Assembly: GCF_006742205.1 (NCBI RefSeq)
Contig: NZ_AP019721.1
Coordinates: 310,001 to 374,000 of the forward strand
Length of the DNA stretch: 64,000 bases
Reading direction: 5' to 3'
Origin: Staphylococcus epidermidis
GTDB lineage: Bacteria > Bacillota > Bacilli > Staphylococcales > Staphylococcaceae
In this document: piece by piece, positions 54,165 through 63,908 of the stretch
Position numbering within the stretch: position 1 is the first letter of the stretch
Layout: each line of letters starts with the position of its first letter
The notes under the pieces: model-generated
The model's database searches: none
Told to the model about the DNA's origin: nothing
Seen by the model: the letters and a program-made list of their open reading frames with translations, nothing else
Position numbers and translations under genes: made by a program

Positions 54165-55760
54165 ATGAATAAATCAAATTTACTAGCACCTGAGAATTAT
54201 AATATTGTTACAGAAATAGAAAAATATGCCTCAGAAGATCATAAAAAAGCCATTATTTACAAGGATAACGAGCATGAAAATATTTCTGTAAGTTATAAAG
54301 AACTTATCAGTAATGCTAATAAAGTAGGGAATGTATTCCTCAATCATGGGCTAAAAAAGGGAGATAAAGTTCTCATCATGATGCCACGTGCAATCGTTAC
54401 ATATGAATTATATATTGCAGCATTGAAACTAGGGATAGCGATTGTTCCAAGTTCGGAAATGTTACGAACAAAAGATTTACAATATCGAATTACTCACGGT
54501 GAGATTGATGCAGTTATTTCATTTGATTCTCTAACTAAAGAATTTGAAAACGTTAAAGAATATGACCAATTAAAAAAATTTATAGTAGCTGGTCACAAAG
54601 AAGATTGGGTTTCAATAGAAGATGAAAAAGAAAAAGTAAGTGATGACCTTAAAGGCGCAGATACAACACGAGATGATTTGGCGATTCTTTCTTATACATC
54701 AGGTACAACAGGCAATCCAAAAGCAGTAACGCATTCACATGGATGGGGGTATGCCCATTTACAAATGGCACCAAAACATTGGTTATGTATACAAGAGAAT
54801 GATCTTGTATGGGCAACTGCAGCACCAGGGTGGCAAAAGTGGGTGTGGAGTCCATTTTTATCTGTATTAGGGATGGGAGCAACAGCATTTGTCTATAACG
54901 GTCGTTTCCACCCTGAAACATATCTCGAGTTACTTCAAAATTATCAAATTAATGTTCTATGTTGTACACCAACAGAATATCGTATGATGGCTAAACTTAG
55001 TCATTTAGAACAGTACAATTTAGAGTATTTACACAGTGCGGTGTCTGCGGGTGAACCTTTAAATCGAGAAGTTGTTGAACAATTTAAACGTCATTTTAAT
55101 ATTACTGTTCGAGATGGATATGGACAAACCGAAAGTACATTGTTGATCGGATTTCTAAAAGATACTGAACCACGTATGGGTTCTATGGGCAAAGGTATAC
55201 CTGGTAGTTTTGTTACTGTCATTGACGATGATGGTAAAGAGGTTGGTCCAAATGTTAAAGGTAATATCGCCGTGCCTTTAGACTTACCGGCTTTATTTAA
55301 AGGTTACTTTAAAGATGAAGCACGCACAAAAGCAGCTTCAACAGGTGATTATTATGTTACTGGAGACCAAGCTCATATTGATAATGATGGTTATTTCTGG
55401 TTCGAAGGTCGCCGTGACGATATTATCATTAGTTCAGGATATACCATTGGACCTTTCGAGGTAGAAGATGCACTAACAAATCACGCAGCTGTTAAAGAAT
55501 GTGCAGTTGTTGCAAGTCCTCATGACATTCGTGGAAATATTGTTAAAGCATTTATCATCTTGCAAGATGATTATGAAGCAAGTGATGAGTTAATCCAAGA
55601 ATTACAAGTATTTTGTAAAAATGAAGTAGCACCGTATAAATATCCAAGAGCAATTGAATTTGTTGAACATCTACCAAAAACAAATTCAGGTAAGATACGT
55701 CGTGTTGAATTACGTGACGCAGAAATAAAAAAATATAAACAACAAGATTCATCACATTAA
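54165..55760 (+). CDS. Acyl-CoA synthetase (acetyl-CoA synthetase / MACS type)
   Basis: 531 aa from ATG 54165, after GAAAGGAAG; an upstream ATG at 54147 overlaps this site. AMP-forming ligase motifs: LSYTSGTTGNPKAVTHSHG (P loop), YGQTESTLLIG, TGDQAHIDNDGYFWFEGRRD, IISSGYTIGPFEVE and the acetylation-site lysine in LPKTNSGKIRR. The protein is close to the medium-chain/acetyl-CoA synthetase group. It activates a short or medium fatty acid with ATP to an acyl-CoA. The TNSGK lysine is a usual acetylation point that switches such enzymes off. It precedes ppdK, suggesting a role in growth on organic acids. Confidence 0.85.
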   Translation: MNKSNLLAPENYNIVTEIEKYASEDHKKAIIYKDNEHENISVSYKELISNANKVGNVFLNHGLKKGDKVLIMMPRAIVTYELYIAALKLGIAIVPSSEMLRTKDLQYRITHGEIDAVISFDSLTKEFENVKEYDQLKKFIVAGHKEDWVSIEDEKEKVSDDLKGADTTRDDLAILSYTSGTTGNPKAVTHSHGWGYAHLQMAPKHWLCIQENDLVWATAAPGWQKWVWSPFLSVLGMGATAFVYNGRFHPETYLELLQNYQINVLCCTPTEYRMMAKLSHLEQYNLEYLHSAVSAGEPLNREVVEQFKRHFNITVRDGYGQTESTLLIGFLKDTEPRMGSMGKGIPGSFVTVIDDDGKEVGPNVKGNIAVPLDLPALFKGYFKDEARTKAASTGDYYVTGDQAHIDNDGYFWFEGRRDDIIISSGYTIGPFEVEDALTNHAAVKECAVVASPHDIRGNIVKAFIILQDDYEASDELIQELQVFCKNEVAPYKYPRAIEFVEHLPKTNSGKIRRVELRDAEIKKYKQQDSSH

Positions 55761-55778
55761 GCATGAATGAAAATATTT

Positions 55779-55812
55779 CCTGGGACACTTATACAATGTC
55801 TCAGGTTTTTTT
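55779..55812 (+). terminator. CCTGGGACA-type terminator
   Basis: CCTGGGACA (55779-55787) pairs with TGTCTCAGG (55797-55805) with one wobble, then T7. Confidence 0.88.
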
Positions 55813-55875
55813 ATTTTGACTGTCAGAGACTAATATTAGAATATGCATTAGTTTAATTTAGTTAATGTGATGGGA

Positions 55876-55910
55876 CAGGGAATTCAGTATGAATTTTGCC
55901 CTGCTTTTTA
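55876..55910 (+). terminator. Second hairpin in the same gap
   Basis: CAGGGAATTC (55876-55885) pairs with GAATTTTGCCCTG (55891-55903) with a small bulge, then TTTTT. Possibly a relic or a backup terminator. No gene is seen in the rest of the 347-bp gap. Confidence 0.6.
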
Positions 55911-56107
55911 GATTGCATGAGTATAACCTAATCAATGATGAATTGAAAAATAAAATCATGAATAAAAAAGCATTAAATTAATACTTTTGACATATTTAGA
56001 GCAAATTTAATGAAAGCCTTTTCTTAAAAATGTTGTAATTCTCTTTTTATTATGACATACTTGTAAATAAATAGTATGACATAATAAAAAATAAGAGGTG
56101 GTCAAGA

Positions 56108-58735
56108 ATGACACAATTCGTTTATGCATTTAATGAAGGAAATATAGCTATGAAAGACTTACTTGGTGGTAAAGGTGCCAATCTTTCAGAGATGAAGAGA
56201 CTCGGACTACCAGTACCAGATGGTTTTACAATTACGACTGAAGCTTGTATTACATATTTAAAACAAAATGAAGAACTACCTACAGAAGTAAAGACACAAT
56301 TAATTGATCATTTAGCAGCTTTTTCTAAACGAACAGGAAAAGCCTTTTCCTCTGATGATAACTTGTTATTAGTATCAGTACGTAGTGGTGCAAAAATTTC
56401 CATGCCAGGAATGATGGATACAATTCTTAATTTAGGACTTAATGATGATAATGTAAAAAAGCTTGTTGACAAAACAAATGATGCACGATTTGCATATGAT
56501 TGTTACCGTCGTTTACTACAAATGTTTGGAGAGGTTGTTTATGGTATTCCAATGACAGCTTTCGATACATATTTTAATGATTTTAAAACAAAGCATCGTT
56601 ATCAAAATGATGCTGAAATTCCGGCAGAAGGACTACAAACTATATGTGAAAAATATAAAGAAATCTATGTAGAAGAGGCATATAAACCTTTTCCCCAAGA
56701 ACCGTTAAAGCAATTAGAAGAAGCAATTGAAGCAGTATTTAAATCTTGGGATAATGATCGTGCACGTGTATATAGAGATTTAAATGATATTCCACATGAT
56801 ATTGGTACAGCCGTAAATATTCAGGAAATGGTATTTGGTAATAGTGGTGAAAATAGTGGTACGGGTGTAGCATTTACAAGAAATCCAGTTACTGGAGAAA
56901 ATCATTTATTCGGAGAGTACTTACTTAATGCTCAAGGTGAAGATGTTGTTGCAGGCATTCGTACCCCTAAGGATATTGACACTTTAAAACAACAAATGCC
57001 AGATGTACATCAAGAGTTTGTTGATGTAACCAAACAACTTGAAAAACATTACAAAGATATGCAAGACATAGAATTTACAATTGAAAATGGTAAACTTTAT
57101 TTATTACAAACACGTAACGGAAAACGTACTGCTAAAGCTGCAATAAAAATTGCTGTGGATTTAGTTCACGAGCAATTAATTACACGTGAAGAAGCAGTAT
57201 CAAAAGTAGAAGTAAAATCAATAGACCAATTATTACATCCTAATTTTAATGAAGAATCATTAAAGCAAGCGACAGTGGTTTCTAAAATGGGCTTACCAGC
57301 TAGTCCCGGTGCAGCAACAGGAAAAGTAGTCTTCTCTGCTGAAGAAGCAAAACTTCAAGCTGAAAATGGTAATAAAGTAGTGTTAATGCGACCGGAAACA
57401 TCACCTGAAGATATTGAGGGGATGGTAGCAAGTGAAGCAATCGTAACAACTCATGGTGGTATGACATCACACGCTGCTGTTGTAGCAAGAGGAATGGGCA
57501 AATGTTGTGTGACAGGATGTTCGAATGTAGAGATAGATACAGTGAACAAAACAGTATATTATCCTGAAGGTGAATTACATGAAGGGGATATCGTTTCTGT
57601 AGATGGTTCAGCTGGTGATTTATATTTAGGAGCAATTGAAACAGTCAATGCTGAACATAGTGAAGAGTTCGATCAATTTATGACTTGGTCTGAAGAGATT
57701 GCAAGACTGCAAGTTAGAATGAATGCTGAAACACCACAAGATATAAAAGCTGGATATAATTTTGGTTCTAAAGGAATAGGTTTAGTTCGTACTGAGCACA
57801 TGTTCTTTGGCCCTGAACGTTTAATAGAAATGCGCCGTTTTATCTTAGCTTCAAATCATGACGAACGTGTACAAGCTTTAGAAAAAATTAAAACATACCA
57901 AGTAGAAGATTTTGAAACAATTTTCAGATTATCTCAAGATAGACCTACGATTGTTCGTTTACTTGATCCACCGTTACATGAGTTCTTACCATCATCTGAA
58001 GAAGATATAAACAATGTTTCTCAACAGCTGAATGTATCTTCAGAGTTCTTACGCAAGCGAATCGTTGACTTAAATGAGGTCAATCCAATGCTTGGTCATC
58101 GTGGTTGTCGTTTGGCTGTGACTTATCCAGAGTTATATGAGATGCAAGTTGAAGCTATCATTGAAAGTGTTATTAAGCTTCAAAAAGAGGGCATAACGTG
58201 CCTACCAGAAATTATGATTCCTCTCGTGTCAACAGTAGAAGAATTTACAACTTTAAAAGAACGATTAGTTAATACAATTACACATTTAGAAAAAGAATCA
58301 CAACAAGATATACAATATATGATAGGTACTATGATTGAAACGCCTAGAGCATGCTTGATTGCGAATGACCTTGCGAAACATTGTGATTTCTTCAGTTTTG
58401 GTACTAATGATTTAACGCAATTGACATTTGGTTTCTCTAGAGATGATGCAGGAAAATTCATAAATGTGTATACTGAAAATAACATTTTACAGCTTGACCC
58501 ATTCCAAACTTTAGATAGAGAAGGTGTAGGACGACTAATTCAATTAGCTGTTGAACAAGCTAAAAATACAAATCCAGAGATAAAAATTGGTGTATGTGGT
58601 GAGCTTGGTGGCGATGCAAAATCAATTCGTAAATTTAACCAATGGGAAATTGATTATGTTTCATGTTCACCATTTAGAGTTCCGGGTGCAATTTTAGCTA
58701 CAGCTCAGAGTCAAGCGGAGGAAAGCGAGCGATAA
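56108..58735 (+). CDS. ppdK: Pyruvate, phosphate dikinase
   Basis: 875 aa, the full length for the family. The N-terminal nucleotide domain has GGKGANLSEMKRLGLPVPDG, GMMDTILNLG, GTGVAFTRNPVTGE and GEDVVAGIRTP. The phosphohistidine loop is GGMTSHAAVVARG with the catalytic His at residue 455 and the regulatory Thr453 two positions before it. The C-terminal PEP/pyruvate barrel has MIGTMIETPRA, FSFGTNDLTQLTFGFSRDDA and the catalytic Cys in IGVCGELGGD. It interconverts pyruvate, ATP and phosphate with PEP, AMP and pyrophosphate. It is followed at once by the gene for its regulator. Confidence 0.95.
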   Translation: MTQFVYAFNEGNIAMKDLLGGKGANLSEMKRLGLPVPDGFTITTEACITYLKQNEELPTEVKTQLIDHLAAFSKRTGKAFSSDDNLLLVSVRSGAKISMPGMMDTILNLGLNDDNVKKLVDKTNDARFAYDCYRRLLQMFGEVVYGIPMTAFDTYFNDFKTKHRYQNDAEIPAEGLQTICEKYKEIYVEEAYKPFPQEPLKQLEEAIEAVFKSWDNDRARVYRDLNDIPHDIGTAVNIQEMVFGNSGENSGTGVAFTRNPVTGENHLFGEYLLNAQGEDVVAGIRTPKDIDTLKQQMPDVHQEFVDVTKQLEKHYKDMQDIEFTIENGKLYLLQTRNGKRTAKAAIKIAVDLVHEQLITREEAVSKVEVKSIDQLLHPNFNEESLKQATVVSKMGLPASPGAATGKVVFSAEEAKLQAENGNKVVLMRPETSPEDIEGMVASEAIVTTHGGMTSHAAVVARGMGKCCVTGCSNVEIDTVNKTVYYPEGELHEGDIVSVDGSAGDLYLGAIETVNAEHSEEFDQFMTWSEEIARLQVRMNAETPQDIKAGYNFGSKGIGLVRTEHMFFGPERLIEMRRFILASNHDERVQALEKIKTYQVEDFETIFRLSQDRPTIVRLLDPPLHEFLPSSEEDINNVSQQLNVSSEFLRKRIVDLNEVNPMLGHRGCRLAVTYPELYEMQVEAIIESVIKLQKEGITCLPEIMIPLVSTVEEFTTLKERLVNTITHLEKESQQDIQYMIGTMIETPRACLIANDLAKHCDFFSFGTNDLTQLTFGFSRDDAGKFINVYTENNILQLDPFQTLDREGVGRLIQLAVEQAKNTNPEIKIGVCGELGGDAKSIRKFNQWEIDYVSCSPFRVPGAILATAQSQAEESER

Positions 58736-58736
58736 G

Positions 58737-59555
58737 GTGAAGGATAATAATGAAGTATTAAAGTTATTTATAGTTTCAGATTCAATTGGAGAAACAGCGC
58801 AACGGATGATTCATGCGACGCTGACACAGTTTCCAGATTTAACTCAAGTAGAAATTAAGAAATTTCCATATATTAAGGACGAACAAGAATTTTTAAATGT
58901 CTTACAATTAGCTAAAGAACAGAATGCAATTGTTGCAACAACATTAGTGAGTGAGTCATTTAATGCATTAGGTCATCAGTTTGCAAATGAACATCAAATT
59001 CCCTATGTAGATTACATGTCTGAGTTAATTAGCATAATTAAACAACATACACACGCTAAACCATTAATGGAAAGTGGTGCGTTGCGTAAGCTTAATGATG
59101 AGTATTTTAAGCGTATAGAAGCAATTGAGTATTCAGTGAAATATGATGATGGTAAGCATTTTACAGATATTGGAGAAGCGGATGCTTTAATAGTAGGTGT
59201 ATCACGTACCTCTAAAACGCCATTAAGTATGTACTTAGCTAATAAAGGATATAAGATTGCAAATATTCCTTTAGTCCCTGAAGTGGCTATTCCAGATAAT
59301 GTATTTCAACAAAAGAATTTAAAGGTATTTGGATTAACAGCAAGTCCCAATTATATCGCAAATATACGACGTAATCGTGCAGAAACATTAGGGCTATCTT
59401 CAGAATCTAATTACAATAGTTTAGAGCGTATCAAAAAAGAATTATCTTATGCTGAAGAAGTTTTTAGAAAATTAAATGCAACGGTAATTAATACAGAATA
59501 TAAATCGATAGAGGAATCGGCATTTTATATTGAAAAGTTTTTAGCTAAACGTTAA
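58737..59555 (+). CDS. Pyruvate,phosphate dikinase regulatory protein (PDRP/PpsR type)
   Basis: 272 aa, GTG start one base after the ppdK stop. Family DUF299: VSDSIGETAQRMIHATLTQF at the start and the P-loop-like GVSRTSKTPLSMYLANKG near residue 150, followed by IANIPLVPEVAIP. These proteins both phosphorylate (with ADP) and dephosphorylate the threonine near the catalytic His of PPDK or PEP synthase, turning it off and on. With ppdK directly upstream and its Thr453 kept, PPDK is the evident target. Translation is probably coupled; the GGAGGA further upstream is too far to act alone. Confidence 0.92.
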   Translation: MKDNNEVLKLFIVSDSIGETAQRMIHATLTQFPDLTQVEIKKFPYIKDEQEFLNVLQLAKEQNAIVATTLVSESFNALGHQFANEHQIPYVDYMSELISIIKQHTHAKPLMESGALRKLNDEYFKRIEAIEYSVKYDDGKHFTDIGEADALIVGVSRTSKTPLSMYLANKGYKIANIPLVPEVAIPDNVFQQKNLKVFGLTASPNYIANIRRNRAETLGLSSESNYNSLERIKKELSYAEEVFRKLNATVINTEYKSIEESAFYIEKFLAKR

Positions 59556-59763
59556 ATGTTCATAAAAATATATATCATAAAATTGTCATAAATTTACTAT
59601 TAACAATTTACTTTTCAAAGTGCTTGCTTTAACATAGATATGTAAAAGCTATTAGATTTGATTCTTTTCTAAGGTTTTGAGGTTATAAAGTAATATAACA
59701 AGAATGATGACGTCTAATTAGCTGGAAAGCAATATGATAACTACTACACAAGAGGTGAACATT

Positions 59764-61263
59764 ATGGCTATGTCTGACAAAAAAGACGTCGTGTTAATCG
59801 GTGCTGGTGTACTAAGTACTACATTTGGTTCTATGTTGAAAACGATTGCACCTGATTGGGACATTCATTTATATGAACGTCTAGATCGTCCTGGTATTGA
59901 AAGTTCAAATGAACGTAACAATGCAGGAACAGGACATGCAGCTTTATGTGAATTGAACTATACTGTACAACAACCTGATGGTTCAATTGATATTGAAAAA
60001 GCTAAAGAAATTAATGAACAATTTGAAATTTCTAAACAATTCTGGGGTCATTTAGTTAAATCAGGAGAAATTCAAAATCCTAAAGAATTTATTAATCCAT
60101 TACCTCATATTAGTTTTGTTCGTGGTAAAAATAACGTTAAATTCTTAAAAGATCGTTATGAAGCGATGAAGCAATTCCCTATGTTCGATAATATCGAATA
60201 TACTGAAGATATTGAAGAAATGAGAAAATGGATTCCATTAATGATGAAAGGCCGTGAAGATAAGGGCTACATGGCAGCGAGTAAAATAGACGAAGGAACT
60301 GACGTAAACTACGGTGAATTAACTCGTAAAATGGCTCAAAATCTTAAAAACTCACCAAACGTTGAAGTGCAATACAAACATGAAGTTGTTGATTTTGAAC
60401 GTTTGTCTAATGGTAAATGGTCAGTTAAAATTAAAAATCTAAATAATGGACAAGTATTCGAACATCAAACTGATTATGTGTTTATCGGTGCTGGTGGTGG
60501 CGCAATTCCATTATTACAAAAAACTGGCATTCCAGAAAGTAAACATTTAGGTGGATTCCCAATCAGTGGTCAATTTATTGCTTGTACAAATCCGCAAGTT
60601 ATTGAACAACACGATGCCAAAGTTTATGGTAAAGAACCACCTGGTACACCACCAATGACGGTACCTCACTTAGATACACGTTACATTGATGGTGAAAGAA
60701 CATTATTATTTGGACCATTTGCAAACGTGGGACCTAAATTCCTAAAACATGGTTCTAACTTGGATTTATTCAAATCAATTAAACCATATAACATTACGAC
60801 TTTACTTGCTTCTGCAGTTAAAAACTTACCATTAATTAAGTATTCATTTGACCAAGTCATCATGACAAAAGAAGGTTGTATGAACCATTTACGTACGTTC
60901 TATCCTGAAGCACGTGATGAAGATTGGCAAGTTTATACAGCTGGTAAACGTGTACAAGTTATTAAAGATACTGAAGAGAATGGTAAAGGATTTATCCAAT
61001 TTGGTACTGAAGTGGTTAATTCTGAAGACCACTCAGTTATTGCATTACTAGGCGAATCACCAGGAGCATCAACTTCAGTATCAGTAGCACTAGAAGTTTT
61101 AGAGAAAAACTTCCCTGAATACGCGAAAGACTGGGAACCTAAAATCAAGAAAATGATTCCTTCATATGGTGAATCACTTATTGATGATGTTCAATTAATG
61201 AGAAAAATACGTAAACAAACATCTAAAGATCTTGAATTAGGATTCTATAATAAAGCAAAATAA
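59764..61263 (+). CDS. mqo: Malate:quinone oxidoreductase
   Basis: 499 aa from ATG 59764, 5 bases after AGAGGTGAAC; the ATG at 59734 lies without a site. FAD motif VVLIGAGVLSTTFGSMLK, then ERLDRPGIESSNERNNAGTGHAALCELNYT, a family signature, and VFIGAGGGAIPLLQKTGIPE. The end has GESPGASTSVSVALEVLE and LELGFYNKAK. It oxidises malate to oxaloacetate at the membrane with transfer of electrons to menaquinone, without NAD. Staphylococci often carry more than one mqo gene; which this is cannot be decided here. A strong terminator follows. Confidence 0.92.
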   Translation: MAMSDKKDVVLIGAGVLSTTFGSMLKTIAPDWDIHLYERLDRPGIESSNERNNAGTGHAALCELNYTVQQPDGSIDIEKAKEINEQFEISKQFWGHLVKSGEIQNPKEFINPLPHISFVRGKNNVKFLKDRYEAMKQFPMFDNIEYTEDIEEMRKWIPLMMKGREDKGYMAASKIDEGTDVNYGELTRKMAQNLKNSPNVEVQYKHEVVDFERLSNGKWSVKIKNLNNGQVFEHQTDYVFIGAGGGAIPLLQKTGIPESKHLGGFPISGQFIACTNPQVIEQHDAKVYGKEPPGTPPMTVPHLDTRYIDGERTLLFGPFANVGPKFLKHGSNLDLFKSIKPYNITTLLASAVKNLPLIKYSFDQVIMTKEGCMNHLRTFYPEARDEDWQVYTAGKRVQVIKDTEENGKGFIQFGTEVVNSEDHSVIALLGESPGASTSVSVALEVLEKNFPEYAKDWEPKIKKMIPSYGESLIDDVQLMRKIRKQTSKDLELGFYNKAK

Positions 61264-61321
61264 AAAGATATAGCGTTATCTATTAATCCATATTAGGTAA
61301 AGTTGCTGTATTTAATCTTAT

Positions 61322-61356
61322 AAATGCCTGAGACAATGAGTGTCTCAGGCATTTTT
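61322..61356 (+). terminator. GCCTGAGACA-type terminator after mqo
   Basis: AATGCCTGAGACA and TGTCTCAGGCATT form a perfect 13-bp stem, then T-rich sequence. The next 300 bp are AT-rich with no recognised feature apart from AAAAGGAGA before the next start. Confidence 0.92.
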
Positions 61357-61657
61357 ATATATTAACAGTCAATGGTGTTAATTTGCAGATGGAAGGGATT
61401 CAAATCAAGATCGTTAACTATCATATCCTTTGATAAGGCAGCGAAAAATTCAATACAAAGTATATTTCATATCTTTTCTTTAATTGATAGATAATTAATG
61501 AAAATTCATTTTTTAAAATTAATAAATAAAAATATGTATAGATAACTATATATTCAAAAACTTAAATAGTGTATTATAAATTTATAAATAGCAATTTAAA
61601 ACTAAGTAATATTTAATTGTTATTTCTCTGTATATAAAAATTAAAAGGAGATAGAAT

Positions 61658-62581
61658 ATGAAAAAATTTTGGGGAATTTTATTAATTGTGATGTCAATTG
61701 CTCTTGTGGGATGTTCGAATAGCAATGATTCAGATCAATCTTCTAATGAAAAGTCATCATCAAAAAGTTCGGAGAAAAAAACGGATGTGGCGACTGAATA
61801 TACAAAAGAGGACGAATATAAAGAACTAGAAAAAGAAGCTAAGGATCTTAAACAAAAGCCAGTTCTTAATGAAATCGATGCACTTATTACAGAAAAAGGT
61901 TTTACAAACAAAACGGGATTGCAAGGCTGGGAAGACTATAAAAAATTAGTGGATAAGGTAACACTTGCAGATTATAAATACACAAAAGAATCTAAAGGGT
62001 CATCTATAGAAGAAGTTAATAAGTTCTTTAAAGATAAAAAAGGTGTAGAGATTAAACGAATGAAAAGTAAGGAAAAAAATATTAAGCATATCAATTATAT
62101 GTATGTAGATCCAGATGGTAAAAAAACAGGTGAAAATAAGCAACCTATGTCCTACGCTCAAATACTTGCAACATTTAAAGAAGGTAAATTAGTAGCTACA
62201 AATATTCAACCTGGATTTTTTGCTTTAGACAAAAAGAAAATGGTTAAAGCTAAAGACTTAGAAAAAGTTAAGACATTGGAAGATTTAACGCGTTTGAAAG
62301 ATCCTAAAGCGACATCATATGGTATTTTACAGACGAAATATAAAGGGAAACCATACACTCAAGTTTCAATATTAGGCAGTGATTCTGATGAAGAGAATGA
62401 TATTTCCTCAGCCATCTTAGCTTATTATCTATTTTCACCAACGGAATTAGATAGTGACGATAATCATAAATACGTTGAAGTTGCATCAGCGCCATTCTTA
62501 AGTGCTCAAAACGATTTTTCATCTTATCAACTAGGCGTATTTAAAAAAATTATCGAAAGTAGTATGTCGTTCGATGAATAA
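61658..62581 (+). CDS. Staphylococcal lipoprotein, unknown function
   Basis: 307 aa. Residues 1-19 are a lipoprotein signal, MKKFWGILLIVMSIALVGC, with Cys19 as the lipid site. A Ser/Lys-rich linker (20-50) leads to a charged, Lys-rich soluble part of about 250 residues: YKELEKEAKDLKQKPVLNE, FTNKTGLQGWEDYKK, KHINYMYVDPDGKKTGEN and AILAYYLFSPTELDSDDNH. It resembles multi-copy staphylococcal lipoproteins of unknown role. AAAAGGAGA lies 7 bases before the ATG. It converges on fda; a shared terminator lies between. It would be held on the outer face of the membrane. Confidence 0.72.
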   Translation: MKKFWGILLIVMSIALVGCSNSNDSDQSSNEKSSSKSSEKKTDVATEYTKEDEYKELEKEAKDLKQKPVLNEIDALITEKGFTNKTGLQGWEDYKKLVDKVTLADYKYTKESKGSSIEEVNKFFKDKKGVEIKRMKSKEKNIKHINYMYVDPDGKKTGENKQPMSYAQILATFKEGKLVATNIQPGFFALDKKKMVKAKDLEKVKTLEDLTRLKDPKATSYGILQTKYKGKPYTQVSILGSDSDEENDISSAILAYYLFSPTELDSDDNHKYVEVASAPFLSAQNDFSSYQLGVFKKIIESSMSFDE

Positions 62582-62610
62582 TCAAAGGACAATATGTGTG
62601 TAAAGTATAA

Positions 62611-62648
62611 AAAAACCGTGTGGTCAGATTAATCTACCACACGGTTTT
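62611..62648. terminator. Bidirectional terminator between the lipoprotein and fda genes
   Basis: AAACCGTGTGGT (62613-62624) and ACCACACGGTTT (62636-62647), perfect 12-bp stem, with A run before and T run after, useful in both directions. Confidence 0.9.
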
Positions 62649-62713
62649 AATATTTATCTAGACAATGTGATGTTGTTTAGATAAAACATTGTTCGTTATG
62701 AACTGATAAATGA

Positions 62714-63604
62714 TTAGTTTTTATTTACTGACGCATCATAGATTGAATCTACAGCATCGCCTAATGCTTTATCGAATTCTTCTTGTGATTGGCTAGCACG
62801 TAAGTCACTTGCTAATGCACGTGAGAAGCTTGCAATTAATTCATCGTTATCTTTTAACAATTTGTTAGCTTCATCTCGGCTGTAACCACCTGATAATACT
62901 ACTACACGTACAACATTAGGGTGGTCAGCTAAATCTTTATATAAGTTAGCTTCAGTAGGAATAGTTAATTTTAACATAACTAATTGATCATCGTTTAATG
63001 AATCTAAACCTTTTTTGATTTCAGCTTTTAAAACTTTCTCAATTTCAGATTTATCTTTAGCATTAATATTAACTTCTGGTTCGATAATAGGTACTAAACC
63101 TTTAGCGATGATTTTTTTAGCGAATTCAAATTGTTGTTCAACAACATCTTTGATTCCTTGTTCATTAAGTTCAAGGATGTTAGAACGCATTTTAGTACCG
63201 AAGATATGACGTTCATTTGCACGATCTAAAGTTTCATCTAAATCATCAATAGGTTTCATTAATTGTACGCCATTTTTCTCTTCAGCAAGACCTTTGTCGA
63301 CTTTTAAGAAAGGAACAACGCCTTTGTCCGCTAAATAGTCTCCAGTGTATTTACCTTCAACTTCGCGATCCATAGTTTGTTCGAATAAAATCGCACCTAA
63401 AATTTTATCAGGTGAAAATGAAGGTGAAGTTACAACACGTGTACGCATATCGTGAACAAGTTGGAACATTTCGTCTTCATTACTGTATTGGTCTTCATTC
63501 ACACCATATTCTTTAAGTGCTTTAGGTGTACTACCACCACTTTGGTCTAATGCAGCAATGAATCCTTTACCATGAGTCATTTTTTCTAATTGTTCTTTAT
63601 TCAT
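62714..63604 (-). CDS. fda: Fructose-bisphosphate aldolase, class I
   Basis: 296 aa from ATG 63604, with AAGGAGTGG upstream; a GTG three codons earlier sits in the ribosome site. Class I aldolase: [19 protein letters not shown] near the start, [37 protein letters not shown], and [11 protein letters not shown] holding the Schiff-base lysine, then [14 protein letters not shown]. It cleaves fructose 1,6-bisphosphate to triose phosphates and works back in gluconeogenesis, without metal. It is common in staphylococci beside mqo. Single gene on the minus strand. Confidence 0.93.
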   Translation of the reverse strand: MNKEQLEKMTHGKGFIAALDQSGGSTPKALKEYGVNEDQYSNEDEMFQLVHDMRTRVVTSPSFSPDKILGAILFEQTMDREVEGKYTGDYLADKGVVPFLKVDKGLAEEKNGVQLMKPIDDLDETLDRANERHIFGTKMRSNILELNEQGIKDVVEQQFEFAKKIIAKGLVPIIEPEVNINAKDKSEIEKVLKAEIKKGLDSLNDDQLVMLKLTIPTEANLYKDLADHPNVVRVVVLSGGYSRDEANKLLKDNDELIASFSRALASDLRASQSQEEFDKALGDAVDSIYDASVNKN

Positions 63605-63908
63605 ACTTTCCACTCCTTAATATAACTTTCATATACAGTATGATAAAAATTACTTTTTATCTCAAGTTTTTCTACTTGAAAATGATGAAAAATCACATAA
63701 TTGTTGTAATTAACTATGATTTAGATGTGTGAAATGTAAATAAATCGTAACAGTGGTTTTCCTTAAATGCATCATATCGTCAGAAACACCGATGAATAGA
63801 ATTGAAAAAGTTTAACTGGTATTTGCAATTTAACTATCAACTGATAAAGGTTAAATCAACCTAGGACAACAATAGATAATTACTTTTTCCTATATCAGAT
63901 TAAGAGAT
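63605..63908. other. Intergenic region upstream of fda
   Basis: 304 bp, AT-rich, holding the promoter side of fda and the downstream side of the next minus-strand gene. No hairpin, cre-like site or small gene was convincingly seen. Confidence 0.45.

Noticed and set aside
56011..56025. cre-like sequence TGAAAGCCTTTTCTT before ppdK
   Set aside because: Lacks the central CG required in catabolite-response elements; kept only as a weak hint.
57300..57635. Minus-strand open frame of 111 codons inside ppdK
   Set aside because: Leucine/glutamine-rich product opposite a highly conserved enzyme region; a reading shadow.
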